A program made the translations under genes and the position numbers. The notes beneath the pieces are model-generated. The model searched no databases and was not told the DNA's origin. It saw nothing but the letters and a program-made list of their open reading frames with translations. Of a stretch of 64,000 nucleotides of DNA, positions 50,040 through 61,269 are shown piece by piece. Numbering within the stretch: the stretch's first letter is position 1; every line of letters begins with the position of its first letter. Source of the DNA: Pseudomonas sp. PA27(2017) (GTDB lineage: Bacteria; Pseudomonadota; Gammaproteobacteria; Pseudomonadales; Pseudomonadaceae); NCBI RefSeq assembly GCF_001945445.1, contig NZ_MSXW01000061.1, positions 379,346-443,345 on the forward strand. The letters are read 5' to 3'.

Positions 50040-50903
50040 TCAGAGTTGCCCACGGGTCGCCGTCACGTTGTACGGATGCATGACAGCCGGCTGCCGCTCT
50101 TCGGCGAGGAACTTCATGATGATGGGCGCCACCACCTCGGCACGGGTCACCAGGAACAGGTGGCCGTCGTCGATCACGTGCAGCTCCGAGTTGGGGATGC
50201 GCCAGGCCAGCAGGCGCATGTTGAGCAGGGGGATGATCGGGTCGTCGTCGCCGGCCAGTACCAGGGTCGGTTGGCGGATCTTGTGCAGCCAGTGAATGCT
50301 CGTCCAGCCCATGCCGGCGAACAGCTGCCAGTAGTAGCCGAGCTTGCCACCCGAGCGCACCTTGCTGGCGTGGGACAGGGCGAGCTTGGGATCCCGGCGG
50401 AAGGCCCCTCCATAGATGTCGGCGGCGATATGCACGCCGTAGGAGGGCTGCAGATAACGGCGCGGGCTGGCCATGCGCCAAAGCACCTTGGGCTTACCCG
50501 GAATCATCACCGCGCCTGCCGAGGTCGCGGCCAGCACCAGTTTCTTGCAGCGCTCGGGGTAGTCACGGGCGAACTGCTGCGCCAGGGCGCCGCCCCAGGA
50601 CACGCCGATGGCATTGACCTGGCCGTAGTCCAGGTAATCGAGCATGCGCGCCGCCAGCTTGGCCAGGCCGGGAAAGCGATAGGGGATGCTTGGCGTGGAG
50701 GAGCCGCCGACGCCCGGCACATCGAAGGCGATGATTTCCTGATCCTTGTCCAGAGCGTTGACGAAGGGCATCACCAGTTCTAGGTTGGCACCGATGCCGT
50801 TGAAGATCAGCAGTGGCACCCTGTCCGGGCTGCCGGGGCGCACGGCGGTGCGGATCGTCTGTTGATTCAGGACGATGGTGCGAAACACGAAGGCTGATGA
50901 CAT
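50040..50903 (-). CDS. phaZ: Medium-chain-length PHA depolymerase PhaZ
   Basis: A 287-aa alpha/beta hydrolase. The nucleophile Ser102 is in GVSWGG; the acid is in LAGDDDPI and the histidine in DDGHLF. It releases 3-hydroxy-fatty acids from intracellular granules. In most Pseudomonas phaZ lies between phaC1 and phaC2; here the next gene is phaD. Confidence 0.94.
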   Translation of the reverse strand: MSSAFVFRTIVLNQQTIRTAVRPGSPDRVPLLIFNGIGANLELVMPFVNALDKDQEIIAFDVPGVGGSSTPSIPYRFPGLAKLAARMLDYLDYGQVNAIGVSWGGALAQQFARDYPERCKKLVLAATSAGAVMIPGKPKVLWRMASPRRYLQPSYGVHIAADIYGGAFRRDPKLALSHASKVRSGGKLGYYWQLFAGMGWTSIHWLHKIRQPTLVLAGDDDPIIPLLNMRLLAWRIPNSELHVIDDGHLFLVTRAEVVAPIIMKFLAEERQPAVMHPYNVTATRGQL

Positions 50904-50933
50904 GTGGCGCCCCTGTCGGTGGTCGTCGCGCGC

Positions 50934-52613
50934 TTAGCGCTCGTGCACGTAGGTGCCCGGTGCCGCCTCGGCCGCCGGGTAGCGCTTGTTGCCTAGCTTG
51001 GCGGGCGCCTTCTTGCTCTCCCCGGAGCGAGCGGTCAGCCATTTCTGCCAGTGCAGCCACCAGGAATCGGCGTGCTTGGTGGCGTCCTCCTGCCAGGCCT
51101 TCGGATCGGCCGGCATCTCGGGGTTGGTCATGTAGCGTGCCTTGGGGTTGCCCGGCGGGTTGAGGATGCTCTGGATGTGCCCGCTGCTGGACAGCACGAA
51201 CTCGCACTGGCCGCCGAACAGCCGCGCCGACTTGTAGCAGGACGTCCAGGGCGTGATGTGGTCGTTGCTGCCGGCCACCACGTAGTAGTCACAGGTGACC
51301 TGACTGAGGTCGATGGGCGTGCCGCAGACTTCCAGCGCGCCTGCGCGGGTCAGTGGGTTGGTCTGGAACATCTCGATGAATTCGCCGTGCAAGGCGGCGG
51401 GCAGGCGGGTGGTGTCGTTGTTCCAGTAAAGAATGTCGAACACCGGCGGCTCGTTGCCGAGCAGGTAGTTGTTGACCCAGTAATTCCAGATCAGGTCGTT
51501 GGGGCGCATCCAGGCGAACACCTTGGCCATGTCGCTGCCTTCCAGCACGCCCGCCTGGTAGGAACGGCGCTTGGCCGCTTCCAGAGTCTGCTCGTCGGCG
51601 AACAGCGCGTACTGGCTGTCCAGCTGAGTATCCAGCACGCTGACCAGCAGCGTCTGGGCATGTACTTTCTGTTCGCCGATGGCTGCGTAGTGGCCCAGCA
51701 GCGAGGCGGTGGTCGCGCCGCCGGAGCAGGCGCCCAGCACGTTGACATCGCTGCTGCCGGTGATCGCGCAGACCACCTCGACGGCTTCCTTGAGCGCTTC
51801 GATGTAGGTCGACAGGCCCCATTCGCGCTGGGCCTTGGTCGGGTTGCGCCAGCTGACGATGAAGGTCTGCACCTGACTGCGCAGGAGAAAGCGCGCCAGG
51901 CTCTTTTCCGGGGACAGGTCGAATACGTAGTACTTGTTGATCTGCGGGGGCACCACCAGCAGCGGGCGCTTGAAAACCTGCTCGGTGACCGGGGTGTACT
52001 GGATCAGCTCCAGCACCTCGTTGCGAAACACCACGGCGCCTTCGGTGGTGGCGACGTTGCGGCCCACCTCGAAGGCTTTCATGTCCACCTGGCTGGGCAT
52101 TCCACCGTTGTTCAGCAGGTCTTTGGCCATGTGCGAAAGACCGTCGAGCAGGCTCTTGCCACCTGTATCGAAGATGCGTTTGAGCGCTGCCGGGTTGGCC
52201 AGGCTGTTACTCGGCGCCATCGCCTCGGTCATCAGGTTGATGATGAAGTGGCCGCGGCTGACGTCCTGCTCGGACAGCGAGCTGTGCTCGACCCAGTCGT
52301 GCAACTCCTTGCGCCAGGCCAGGTAGGTTTGCAGGTAGCGGCGATAGAGCGGGTTCTGGCTCCAGGCCGGGTCGTTGAAGCGGCGGTCGTTGTCCTCGGG
52401 CTGCAACGTGGACTGGCCGAGCAGCACGTTCTTCATTTCCAGACCGAAGTGGGCGACGTGCCGGGCGCTGTGCAGCGGCTGGCGAATGGCCTGGGTCATT
52501 ACCAGGCGGGCGGAAGTCAGCAGATCCCTGCCACGTATACCGATGACCGGGTTGACCCCCATGGTGCTCTTGGTGGGTTTGTATTTCAGGTCATCGTTCT
52601 GCTTTTCACTCAT
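50934..52613 (-). CDS. phaC1: Class II PHA synthase PhaC1
   Basis: A 559-aa granule-bound synthase that polymerises 3-hydroxyacyl-CoA. The catalytic cysteine in GACSGG is residue 296 counting from the start MSEKQNDDLKY, as in known class II synthases, with a downstream SNDHITPW (Asp) and SSSGHIQS (His). N-terminal (NPVIGIRG) and C-terminal (AAPGTYVHER) sequences are of the C1 type. The region upstream (52614-52809, 196 bases) should hold its promoter, which I could not pin down. Confidence 0.95.
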   Translation of the reverse strand: MSEKQNDDLKYKPTKSTMGVNPVIGIRGRDLLTSARLVMTQAIRQPLHSARHVAHFGLEMKNVLLGQSTLQPEDNDRRFNDPAWSQNPLYRRYLQTYLAWRKELHDWVEHSSLSEQDVSRGHFIINLMTEAMAPSNSLANPAALKRIFDTGGKSLLDGLSHMAKDLLNNGGMPSQVDMKAFEVGRNVATTEGAVVFRNEVLELIQYTPVTEQVFKRPLLVVPPQINKYYVFDLSPEKSLARFLLRSQVQTFIVSWRNPTKAQREWGLSTYIEALKEAVEVVCAITGSSDVNVLGACSGGATTASLLGHYAAIGEQKVHAQTLLVSVLDTQLDSQYALFADEQTLEAAKRRSYQAGVLEGSDMAKVFAWMRPNDLIWNYWVNNYLLGNEPPVFDILYWNNDTTRLPAALHGEFIEMFQTNPLTRAGALEVCGTPIDLSQVTCDYYVVAGSNDHITPWTSCYKSARLFGGQCEFVLSSSGHIQSILNPPGNPKARYMTNPEMPADPKAWQEDATKHADSWWLHWQKWLTARSGESKKAPAKLGNKRYPAAEAAPGTYVHER

Positions 52614-52809
52614 CGACAACGCTCCCTTTGCCAGCGGCAGGAGGCCATTGATTGCGGGCAATGGCGCTGATTCTGTCGAGGCTTGCGATTGGCAGTGGTA
52701 GTGGCGCTTGCGGCATCCAGAGATGGCGGGTGAACCTGAAGTGCTCTGGTTACCCGAGTTTAGACGTTAGCGCAAGATCGGCCAGGCGGGAGCGGCGATC
52801 GATGGGGGG

Positions 52810-53181
52810 TCAGAGCATCAGGCGCACGACCGACTCGTCGGGGTCGCGCGATTGGCCGGCGGCGGCCAGGGCGTCCAGGTAATCACGCCACAGTTCGTCT
52901 TGGCGCAGGGCCAGTTGCTGCAGGTAATCCCAGCTGAACAGCCCGCTGTCGTGGCCGTCGTCGAAGGTCAGCTTGAGGGCGTAGTTACCCGCCGGCTCGA
53001 TACCGACCAGGGCGACGTTGAGTTTGCCGGTTTGCAGAATCGGTTTGCCGTGGCCCTGCACTTCGGCAGAGGGCGAATGCACGCGCAGGAATTCGGCAGG
53101 CAAGCGGTAGCTGTCGCTGCCGTAGTGCAGCTCTAAAATGCGCGATGCCTTGTGCAGCTTGATCGAGGTGGGGATGAGCAC
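52810..53181 (-). CDS. DUF971 (gamma-butyrobetaine hydroxylase-like N-terminal domain) protein
   Basis: A 123-aa protein with the conserved LELHYGSDSYRLPAEFLRVH, NVALVGIEPAGNYALKL and FDDGHDSGLFSWDYLQQL motifs. DUF971 proteins often sit near Fe-S or hslUV genes and bind metal poorly understood. It lies downstream of hslU on the same strand, beyond the hairpin. Confidence 0.87.
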   Translation of the reverse strand: MLIPTSIKLHKASRILELHYGSDSYRLPAEFLRVHSPSAEVQGHGKPILQTGKLNVALVGIEPAGNYALKLTFDDGHDSGLFSWDYLQQLALRQDELWRDYLDALAAAGQSRDPDESVVRLML

Positions 53182-53206
53182 GGCGGGCTCCAGGCGAATC
53201 TGAAAG

Positions 53207-53233
53207 ACTGCGCGGCGCAGAGCGCCGCGCAGT
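53207..53233 (-). terminator. Hairpin after hslU
   Basis: A perfect 12-bp stem ACTGCGCGGCGC / GCGCCGCGCAGT with a 3-base loop, followed on the reverse strand by CTTTCAG. It probably ends or attenuates hslVU transcription before the DUF971 gene. Confidence 0.7.
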
Positions 53234-53242
53234 TGCAGGCTA

Positions 53243-54583
53243 TCAGAGAATGTAGCGCGACAGGTCTTCGTCCTGCGCCAGCTCGCCCAGGTGGCTGTTC
53301 ACGTAAGCCGCGTCGATGCGGATGGTTTCGCCACCCTGTTGACCGGCCAGATCGCCGGCGCTGAACGACACTTCTTCGAGCAGGCGCTCGAGCAGCGTGT
53401 GCAGGCGACGAGCACCGATGTTCTCGGTCTTCTCGTTGACCTGCCAGGCGATCTCGGCGATACGCTTGATGCCCTCGTCGACGAACTCGACGCCCAGGCC
53501 CTCGGTCTGCAACAGCGCCACGTACTGCTCGGTAAGCGACGCATGGGGCTCGCTGAGGATGCGCTCGAAGTCTTGCGGGCTCAGCGCCTTGAGCTCGACA
53601 CGAATCGGCAGGCGGCCCTGCAGCTCCGGCACCAGGTCGCTCGGCTTGCTGAGGTGGAAGGCACCCGAGGCGATGAACAGGATATGGTCGGTCTTGACCA
53701 TGCCCAGCTTGGTGTTCACGGTGCAGCCCTCGATCAGCGGCAGCAGGTCGCGCTGCACGCCTTCGCGGGATACGTCAGCGCCGCCAGCATTGGCGCGCTT
53801 GGCCACCTTGTCGATCTCGTCGATGAACACGATGCCGTGCTGTTCGACGGCTTCCAGGGCCTTGGCCTTGAGCTCTTCCTCGTTGACCAGACGCCCGGCT
53901 TCCTCGTCACGCACCAGTTTCAGGGCGTCCTTGACCTTGAGCTTGCGGCTTTTCTTCTTGCCCTTGCCCATATTGGAGAACAGGTTCTGCAACTGGCTGG
54001 TCATTTCTTCCATGCCAGGCGGGGTCATGATCTCGATGCCGGCCGGGCTGTCGGCCACTTCGATGTCGATTTCCTTGTCGTCCAGCTGGCCTTCGCGCAG
54101 GCGCTTGCGGAACAGCTGGCGAGTGTTCGAGTCGCTGCTCGACGCTGCTTCCTCGGCGAAGCCGCTGCGTGCCGGTGGCAGCAGGGCATCGAGGATGCGG
54201 TCTTCGGCGGCGTCTTCGGCGCGATGGCGCACACGGATGATTTCCTGCTCGCGCAGCATCTTCAGCGCGGCATCGGCGAGGTCGCGGATGATCGACTCGA
54301 CGTCACGGCCGACATAGCCGACCTCGGTGAACTTGGTGGCTTCGACCTTGAGGAACGGCGCGTTGGCCAGCTTGGCCAGGCGACGGGCGATTTCGGTCTT
54401 GCCGACGCCGGTTGGGCCGATCATCAGGATGTTCTTGGGCGTGACTTCGGCGCGCAACTCGGCCGGCAGTTGCATGCGCCGCCAGCGGTTGCGCAGGGCG
54501 ATGGCCACGGCGCGCTTGGCGTCATCCTGGCCGATGATGTGGCGGTTGAGTTCGTGAACGATCTCGCGGGGTGTCATGGACAT
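53243..54583 (-). CDS. hslU: ATP-dependent protease ATPase subunit HslU
   Basis: A 446-aa AAA+ unfoldase. Walker A GPTGVGKT is at residues 56-63, Walker B GIVFIDEIDKV in the middle, and the inserted I-domain (about 110-240) holds PPGMEEMTSQLQNLFSNMG. The C-terminus EDLSRYIL is the tail that inserts into HslV. It follows hslV by 25 bases. Confidence 0.97.
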   Translation of the reverse strand: MSMTPREIVHELNRHIIGQDDAKRAVAIALRNRWRRMQLPAELRAEVTPKNILMIGPTGVGKTEIARRLAKLANAPFLKVEATKFTEVGYVGRDVESIIRDLADAALKMLREQEIIRVRHRAEDAAEDRILDALLPPARSGFAEEAASSSDSNTRQLFRKRLREGQLDDKEIDIEVADSPAGIEIMTPPGMEEMTSQLQNLFSNMGKGKKKSRKLKVKDALKLVRDEEAGRLVNEEELKAKALEAVEQHGIVFIDEIDKVAKRANAGGADVSREGVQRDLLPLIEGCTVNTKLGMVKTDHILFIASGAFHLSKPSDLVPELQGRLPIRVELKALSPQDFERILSEPHASLTEQYVALLQTEGLGVEFVDEGIKRIAEIAWQVNEKTENIGARRLHTLLERLLEEVSFSAGDLAGQQGGETIRIDAAYVNSHLGELAQDEDLSRYIL

Positions 54584-54608
54584 GAGCGGGCTCCGATCCG
54601 GACTGACC

Positions 54609-55145
54609 TCAAAGGGCCGAGTCCAGCTCCTCGATGGTCAGGTTCTGGTTGGTGAACACGCAGATCGAGCCGGCGATATTCAGCGCGGTTTCGGCGATCT
54701 CGCGGGCGCCCAGTTCGTCGCTGCCTTTCTGCAGCAGCGCCAGCGCCGCGGCCTGGGCGAAGCCGCCACCGGAACCCATGGCGATCAGTCCGTGCTCGGG
54801 CTCGACCACGTCACCGTTGCCGGTAATGATCAGCGAGGCGTCCTTGTTGGCCACTGCGAGCATGGCTTCCAGGCGGCTCAGGGAACGATCGGTACGCCAG
54901 TCCTTGGCCAGTTCGACGGCGGCGCGCACCAGATGCCCTTGGTGCTTCTCGAGCTGCGCTTCGAAGCGTTCGAACAGGGTGAAGGCATCGGCAGTGGCTC
55001 CGGCGAAGCCGGCGATCACCTCGCCGTGGTAGAGGCGACGAACCTTCTTGGCGTTGCCTTTCATCACGGTGTTGCCGAGGGAAACCTGGCCGTCGCCACC
55101 CATGACGACTTTGCCATGGCGGCGGACTGAAACGATGGTGGTCAA
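54609..55145 (-). CDS. hslV: ATP-dependent protease proteolytic subunit HslV
   Basis: A 178-aa proteasome-like peptidase. The catalytic Thr2 is exposed after Met removal (MTTIVSVRR). The conserved GGDGQVSLGNTVMKGNA and AMGSGGGFAQAAALALL are present. It forms double hexamers capped by HslU. First gene of the hslVU pair. Confidence 0.97.
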   Translation of the reverse strand: MTTIVSVRRHGKVVMGGDGQVSLGNTVMKGNAKKVRRLYHGEVIAGFAGATADAFTLFERFEAQLEKHQGHLVRAAVELAKDWRTDRSLSRLEAMLAVANKDASLIITGNGDVVEPEHGLIAMGSGGGFAQAAALALLQKGSDELGAREIAETALNIAGSICVFTNQNLTIEELDSAL

Positions 55146-55239
55146 AGGAGAGTCTCCACGCTGCGGGGCGAAATGGCCCTGATGGAAACTCAGATGGGGG
55201 CCCGCCGCGGTTTTTCAACCGGCGGCGGACGAAAGACGA

Positions 55240-55941
55240 TCAGCGTAGCTGGCGCTGCTGTAACAACAGGTTGCCGAACCCCCCGGCTGCCAGGGTCTTC
55301 TGGGCGCCGGCCAGTTGCTCGCGATTGGCAAAGGGGCCGACCAGCACGCGGTGCCAGGTCTTGTCCTGCACGGTGCCGGATTCCACGCGCACGTTCTGGC
55401 CGAGCAGGATGATCTGCGCGCGCATGCTTTCGGCCTTGTCCTTGCTGGGGAACGAGCCGGCCTGCAGGAAAAACTGCGTGGTCAGCGGCGCCTGGGCAGC
55501 TTCGGCCGCTTTGGCAACGGGCGGTGCGGGTGGCGGGGTTTCGCCGTTGAGCGCGGCCTGGGCGCGAGCGGCATCGATCTTGGCCGCCTCCTCTGGGGTG
55601 ACCGGCTTCTGCTCGGGCGTGGGCGTCGGTGGCGTGGGCAGGGCATCCGGCGGCACGATCACTTCCGACTCGGGGAGCAGGGTGTAGAAATCGTATTTGG
55701 GTTTGCCCGGCTCCTGGCTGGTGGACGAGGGCGTCGGTTTGGGCGTGGTGCTGGCGCGCTCCGGCTGTGGCTTGTCGCGCTTGACCGCCTCGTCGCCCGG
55801 CTTGAGATTGAGCAGCAGGGTGACGAAAACGCCCACGGCCAGGCCGCAGGCGAGCCAGATCCAGCCGGGTACCGGGCGCTTGCTCGGGGCCTTGTAGCGG
55901 CTGGCGCCGCGCTTGGGTGCTGGCTTCTTGCGGGCTGCCAC
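55240..55941 (-). CDS. SPOR domain-containing membrane protein
   Basis: A 233-aa protein with a GTG start directly abutting the argS stop. A basic cytoplasmic N-terminus (AARKKPAPKRGASRYK) is followed by one membrane helix (WIWLACGLAVGVFVTLLL), a Pro-rich linker and a C-terminal SPOR domain (FLQAGSFPSKDKAESMRAQI). SPOR domains bind denuded septal peptidoglycan. It is an FtsN-like arrangement, and the argS-adjacent location is conserved. Confidence 0.9.
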   Translation of the reverse strand: MAARKKPAPKRGASRYKAPSKRPVPGWIWLACGLAVGVFVTLLLNLKPGDEAVKRDKPQPERASTTPKPTPSSTSQEPGKPKYDFYTLLPESEVIVPPDALPTPPTPTPEQKPVTPEEAAKIDAARAQAALNGETPPPAPPVAKAAEAAQAPLTTQFFLQAGSFPSKDKAESMRAQIILLGQNVRVESGTVQDKTWHRVLVGPFANREQLAGAQKTLAAGGFGNLLLQQRQLR

Positions 55942-57705
55942 TTACATGCGCTCCAGGGTTTCCAGGCCCAGCAATTCCAGGCCTTGCTTGAGGGTGCGGC
56001 GAGTCAGGCCAGCCAGGCGCAGGCGGCTCTCACGGATGCCGTCGTCTTCGGCGCCAAGCACCGGGCAATGCTCGTAGAAGCTGGAGAACAGCCCGGCCAC
56101 GTCGTAGAGATAAGCGCACAGCAGGTGCGGCGTGCCCTTGTCAGCCACGCTGGCCAGTACTTCGCCGAACTGCGCCAGCTTGCCGGCCAGTTCGATTTCC
56201 TGGGGCGCGTGAAGTTCGATATGACCGCCGATCTCCTCGATGCCCTTGCCCAGCTTGCGAAAGATGCTCGCGGTGCGCGTGTAGGCGTACAACAGGTAGG
56301 GCGCGGTGTTGCCCTCGAAACTCAGCATCAGTTCGAAGTTGAAGCTGTAGTCGCTGGTGCGGTGCTTGGAGAGGTCGGCGTACTTCACCGACGCGATGCC
56401 AACAACTCGCCCGATCTGGCGTAGCTCAGCTTCTTCGAATGGTGTTTCACCCTTCGCAGCACGTTGGTCGTTGCGCTCCTTGACCAGCTCGTAGGCACGC
56501 GACTCGGCTTCGTCGAGCAGGTCGATCAGCTTCACGGTGCCGCCATCGCGGGTCTTGAAGGGGCGGCCGTCGGCGCCGTTCATGGTGCCGAAGCCCATGT
56601 GCTCCAGGTCCATGCCCTCGTGCACGAAACCGGCGCGGCGGGCGACTTCGAAAGCCATCTGGAAGTGTAAGGCCTGGCGCTGGTCGACGAAGTACAGCGC
56701 GCGGTCGGCCTTGAGCACCTGGCTGCGGTAACGCATGGCTGCCAGATCGGTGGTCGAGTACAGGTAGCCGCCGCCGGCCTTCTGCACGATCACCGGCAGC
56801 GGTTTGCCCTCGGCGTTCTTGTACTCGTCGAGGAAAACGCACTGGGCGCCGTTGTCTTCGGTGAGCAGGCCCTTGTTGCGCAGATCGGCGACCACGTTGG
56901 CCAGGTCGGCGTTGTAGGCGCTTTCACCCTTGACGTCGGCCGGGGTCAGCTTCACGCCCAGGCGGTCGTAGGCCTTCTGGCAATGGCTCAGGGAAATGGT
57001 GTTGAAGCGGTTCCACAGGCGCATGCATTCCGGCTCGCCGGCTTGCAGCTCGACGACCAGCGCGCGGGCCCGCTCGGCGAATTCCGGAGACTCGTCGAAG
57101 CGCTTCTTGGCGGCGCGGTAGAAGCCTTCCAGGTCGGCCAGCTCGCTTTCCGCGGCGGCCGGGTTCTCTTCCATGAAGGCCAGCAGCATGCCGAACTGGG
57201 TGCCCCAGTCGCCGACGTGATTCTGACGAATCACCTCGTCACCGAGGAACTCCAGCACTCGCGCCACGGCGTCGCCGATGATGGTCGAGCGCAGGTGGCC
57301 GACGTGCATTTCCTTGGCCAGGTTCGGCGAGGACAGGTCGACGACCACGCGCTGCGCCGGGCCATTCTTGCGCACACCGAGGTGCTCGTCGGCCAGAGCC
57401 GTTTCCAGGCGCTCGGCCAGGGCGTCGCTGTTCTGGAAAAAGTTGAGAAAGCCGGGGCCGGCGATCTCGACCTTGCTGATCTGCGCATCGGCAGGCAGTG
57501 CGTCGATGAGCTTCTGGGCCAGGTCGCGGGGCTTTATGCCAGCTGGCTTGGCCAGCATCATGGCGATGTTGCTGGCGAAGTCGCCATGGGTCTTGTCCCG
57601 GGTGTTCTCCACCTGGATCGTCGGGCTCAGGCCGTCGGGCAGCACGCCTTCGGCGGTCAGGCGGGTCAGGGCTTGCTGGATCAGGTGGCGAATGCTGTCT
57701 TTCAT
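55942..57705 (-). CDS. argS: Arginyl-tRNA synthetase
   Basis: A 587-aa class I synthetase. The HIGH motif appears as HVGH in SPNLAKEMHVGHLRST; the N-terminal Add-1 domain begins MKDSIRHLIQQAL; the anticodon domain ends the protein (GLTRRTLKQGLELLGLE). The start at MKDSIRH is chosen; the upstream in-frame extension is untranslated leader. Confidence 0.96.
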   Translation of the reverse strand: MKDSIRHLIQQALTRLTAEGVLPDGLSPTIQVENTRDKTHGDFASNIAMMLAKPAGIKPRDLAQKLIDALPADAQISKVEIAGPGFLNFFQNSDALAERLETALADEHLGVRKNGPAQRVVVDLSSPNLAKEMHVGHLRSTIIGDAVARVLEFLGDEVIRQNHVGDWGTQFGMLLAFMEENPAAAESELADLEGFYRAAKKRFDESPEFAERARALVVELQAGEPECMRLWNRFNTISLSHCQKAYDRLGVKLTPADVKGESAYNADLANVVADLRNKGLLTEDNGAQCVFLDEYKNAEGKPLPVIVQKAGGGYLYSTTDLAAMRYRSQVLKADRALYFVDQRQALHFQMAFEVARRAGFVHEGMDLEHMGFGTMNGADGRPFKTRDGGTVKLIDLLDEAESRAYELVKERNDQRAAKGETPFEEAELRQIGRVVGIASVKYADLSKHRTSDYSFNFELMLSFEGNTAPYLLYAYTRTASIFRKLGKGIEEIGGHIELHAPQEIELAGKLAQFGEVLASVADKGTPHLLCAYLYDVAGLFSSFYEHCPVLGAEDDGIRESRLRLAGLTRRTLKQGLELLGLETLERM

Positions 57706-57847
57706 GGTCTGCTCGTTCGGCCGCGAGGTGCGGCGCCGCTCGAAAGCGTGGGTGGAAAACTGCGCATTATAAAAGCAGCCGCAGGTCGCAGGCCACCGGC
57801 GGCAAGGAAAAGCGCGCGGCAGTTGTCTCTGGATGCGAGCCGGGTAC

Positions 57848-60067
<2,220 letters not shown>

Positions 60068-60136
60068 GCAGAGGCTCCAGGCAGGCGAGGCGCAATAGTA
60101 ACAGGCCATGTGCGACGGCCGGTAACAGCGAGTTGG

Positions 60137-60164
60137 TTGCATCATGGGCCGGCTCTGGTATGAT
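60137..60164 (+). promoter_or_regulatory. Sigma-70 promoter of rpmE
   Basis: TTGCAT (60137-60142) and TATGAT (60159-60164) are separated by 16 bases. Transcription would start near 60171, giving a leader of about 60 bases. Confidence 0.65.
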
Positions 60165-60187
60165 CCGCGGCCAACCTAAGTGCGGTA

Positions 60188-60205
60188 CCTGACAATAGTG
60201 TCGGG
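60188..60205 (+). promoter_or_regulatory. Leader hairpin of rpmE mRNA
   Basis: CCTGACA pairs with TGTCGGG (one G-U pair) around an ATAG loop within the 5' leader. Ribosomal protein genes often use such structures for feedback, but no L31 site is proven here. Confidence 0.4.
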
Positions 60206-60232
60206 TGGCGGCACAAAACCTGAGGAAGAATC

Positions 60233-60445
60233 ATGAAAGCCGATATCCATCCGGAATACGTCGCCATCGACGCCACCTGCAGTTGCGGTAACGTCATCAA
60301 GACCCGCTCCACTCTGGGCAAGCCCCTGAGCCTGGACGTCTGCTCCGAGTGCCACCCGTTCTACACCGGCAAGCAGAAGGTGCTGGACACCGGCGGCCGT
60401 ATCGATCGCTTCAAACAGCGTTTCGGTGTGTTCGGCGCCAAGTAA
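60233..60445 (+). CDS. rpmE: 50S ribosomal protein L31, zinc-binding type
   Basis: A 70-aa protein. The four zinc ligands Cys16, Cys18, Cys37 and Cys40 (ATCSCGN, LDVCSECHPF) are all present, marking the zinc-replete C+ form. GAGG precedes the ATG. Highly expressed single gene with a good promoter and a hairpin about 45 bases after the stop. Confidence 0.97.
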   Translation: MKADIHPEYVAIDATCSCGNVIKTRSTLGKPLSLDVCSECHPFYTGKQKVLDTGGRIDRFKQRFGVFGAK

Positions 60446-60471
60446 GCGACCGAGCAGCGAAAGAGGCCCAC

Positions 60472-61269
60472 ATGGCTGTTTTCGCATCATTGAAAAAGGC
60501 GTCCCTGGTGGGCGCCTTTTTCGTTTCTGTCTTTTGCCTGCCTGCCCACGCGCTGTGCCCAGCGCCCGGCAAATTGCCGCAGGTCAAGGTGCAGCGTGTG
60601 GTCGATGGCGATACGGTGCGCCTGGCCGATGGCCGCAACGTCCGCCTGATCGGCCTCAATGCCCCCGAGCTGGCGCGCAAGGGCCGGCCGGCCGAGCCAT
60701 TCGCCGAAACTGCCCGTGAGCGGCTTGCCGAGTTGGTGGCTGCCAATGGCGGGAGGGTGGGCGTGCAGGTGGGCGAGCAGAAACAGGATCGCTACGGCCG
60801 TACCCTGGCCCATCTCTACGATGGCGCTGGCAACAATCTGGAAGCGCAACTGCTCTCCGAAGGGCTTGGCCAACTGGTGGCGATCACGCCGAATGTGGCG
60901 TTGGTCGTCTGTCATCGTGAGGCCGAGCGTCAGGCACGTGGTGCTCGGGCCGGCCTCTGGGCGCAGCTTCGACCGCTGCCGGCCCGCGCGGTACGCAGCG
61001 GTGGTTTCGTGCTGCTCGAAGGGCAAGTGCAGCGTGTCGAGCGCAATCGTGGTGGCGTCTGGATCGAGCTGGGCAATTCGGTGGTGCTGCGTATTGCGCC
61101 GCAGGTGCTGGATACCTTCGCCGCGGCGGATCTGCGCGATCTTCAAGGCAAGCGGATCGAAGCGCGGGGCTGGATGATCGACCGCTCCCGCGGCGGCGGC
61201 CTCAAGGCTGGCCAGGCCCGCTGGATGTTGCCCCTGACCCATGGCGGCATGCTGGAGGTGCTGCGATGA
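60472..61269 (+). CDS. Thermonuclease (SNase-like) family protein
   Basis: A 265-aa secreted protein. The signal peptide (LKKASLVGAFFVSVFCLPA, cleavage near AHA) is followed by the SNase fold: VQRVVDGDTVRLADGRNVRL, IGLNAPELA, and DRYGRTLAHLY with the catalytic-type Arg. The C-terminal about 90 residues form an OB-like extra domain. The gene starts 27 bases after rpmE, and the rpmE terminator hairpin lies within its signal-peptide codons. The stop overlaps the next gene by ATGA. Confidence 0.88.
   Translation: MAVFASLKKASLVGAFFVSVFCLPAHALCPAPGKLPQVKVQRVVDGDTVRLADGRNVRLIGLNAPELARKGRPAEPFAETARERLAELVAANGGRVGVQVGEQKQDRYGRTLAHLYDGAGNNLEAQLLSEGLGQLVAITPNVALVVCHREAERQARGARAGLWAQLRPLPARAVRSGGFVLLEGQVQRVERNRGGVWIELGNSVVLRIAPQVLDTFAAADLRDLQGKRIEARGWMIDRSRGGGLKAGQARWMLPLTHGGMLEVLR
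60492..60522 (+). terminator. Intrinsic terminator of rpmE inside the nuclease signal-peptide codons
   Basis: GAAAAAGGCG pairs with CGCCTTTTTC, with an inner CCC/GGG extension around TGGT and one bulged T. The right arm ends in five T and a TTTC-rich tail. It looks like a strong terminator although it is coding. Confidence 0.75.

Noticed and set aside
53291..54655. A 454-codon plus-strand frame opposite hslU
   Set aside because: Antisense to an essential-type AAA+ gene with all motifs intact; the frame has no recognisable domain.
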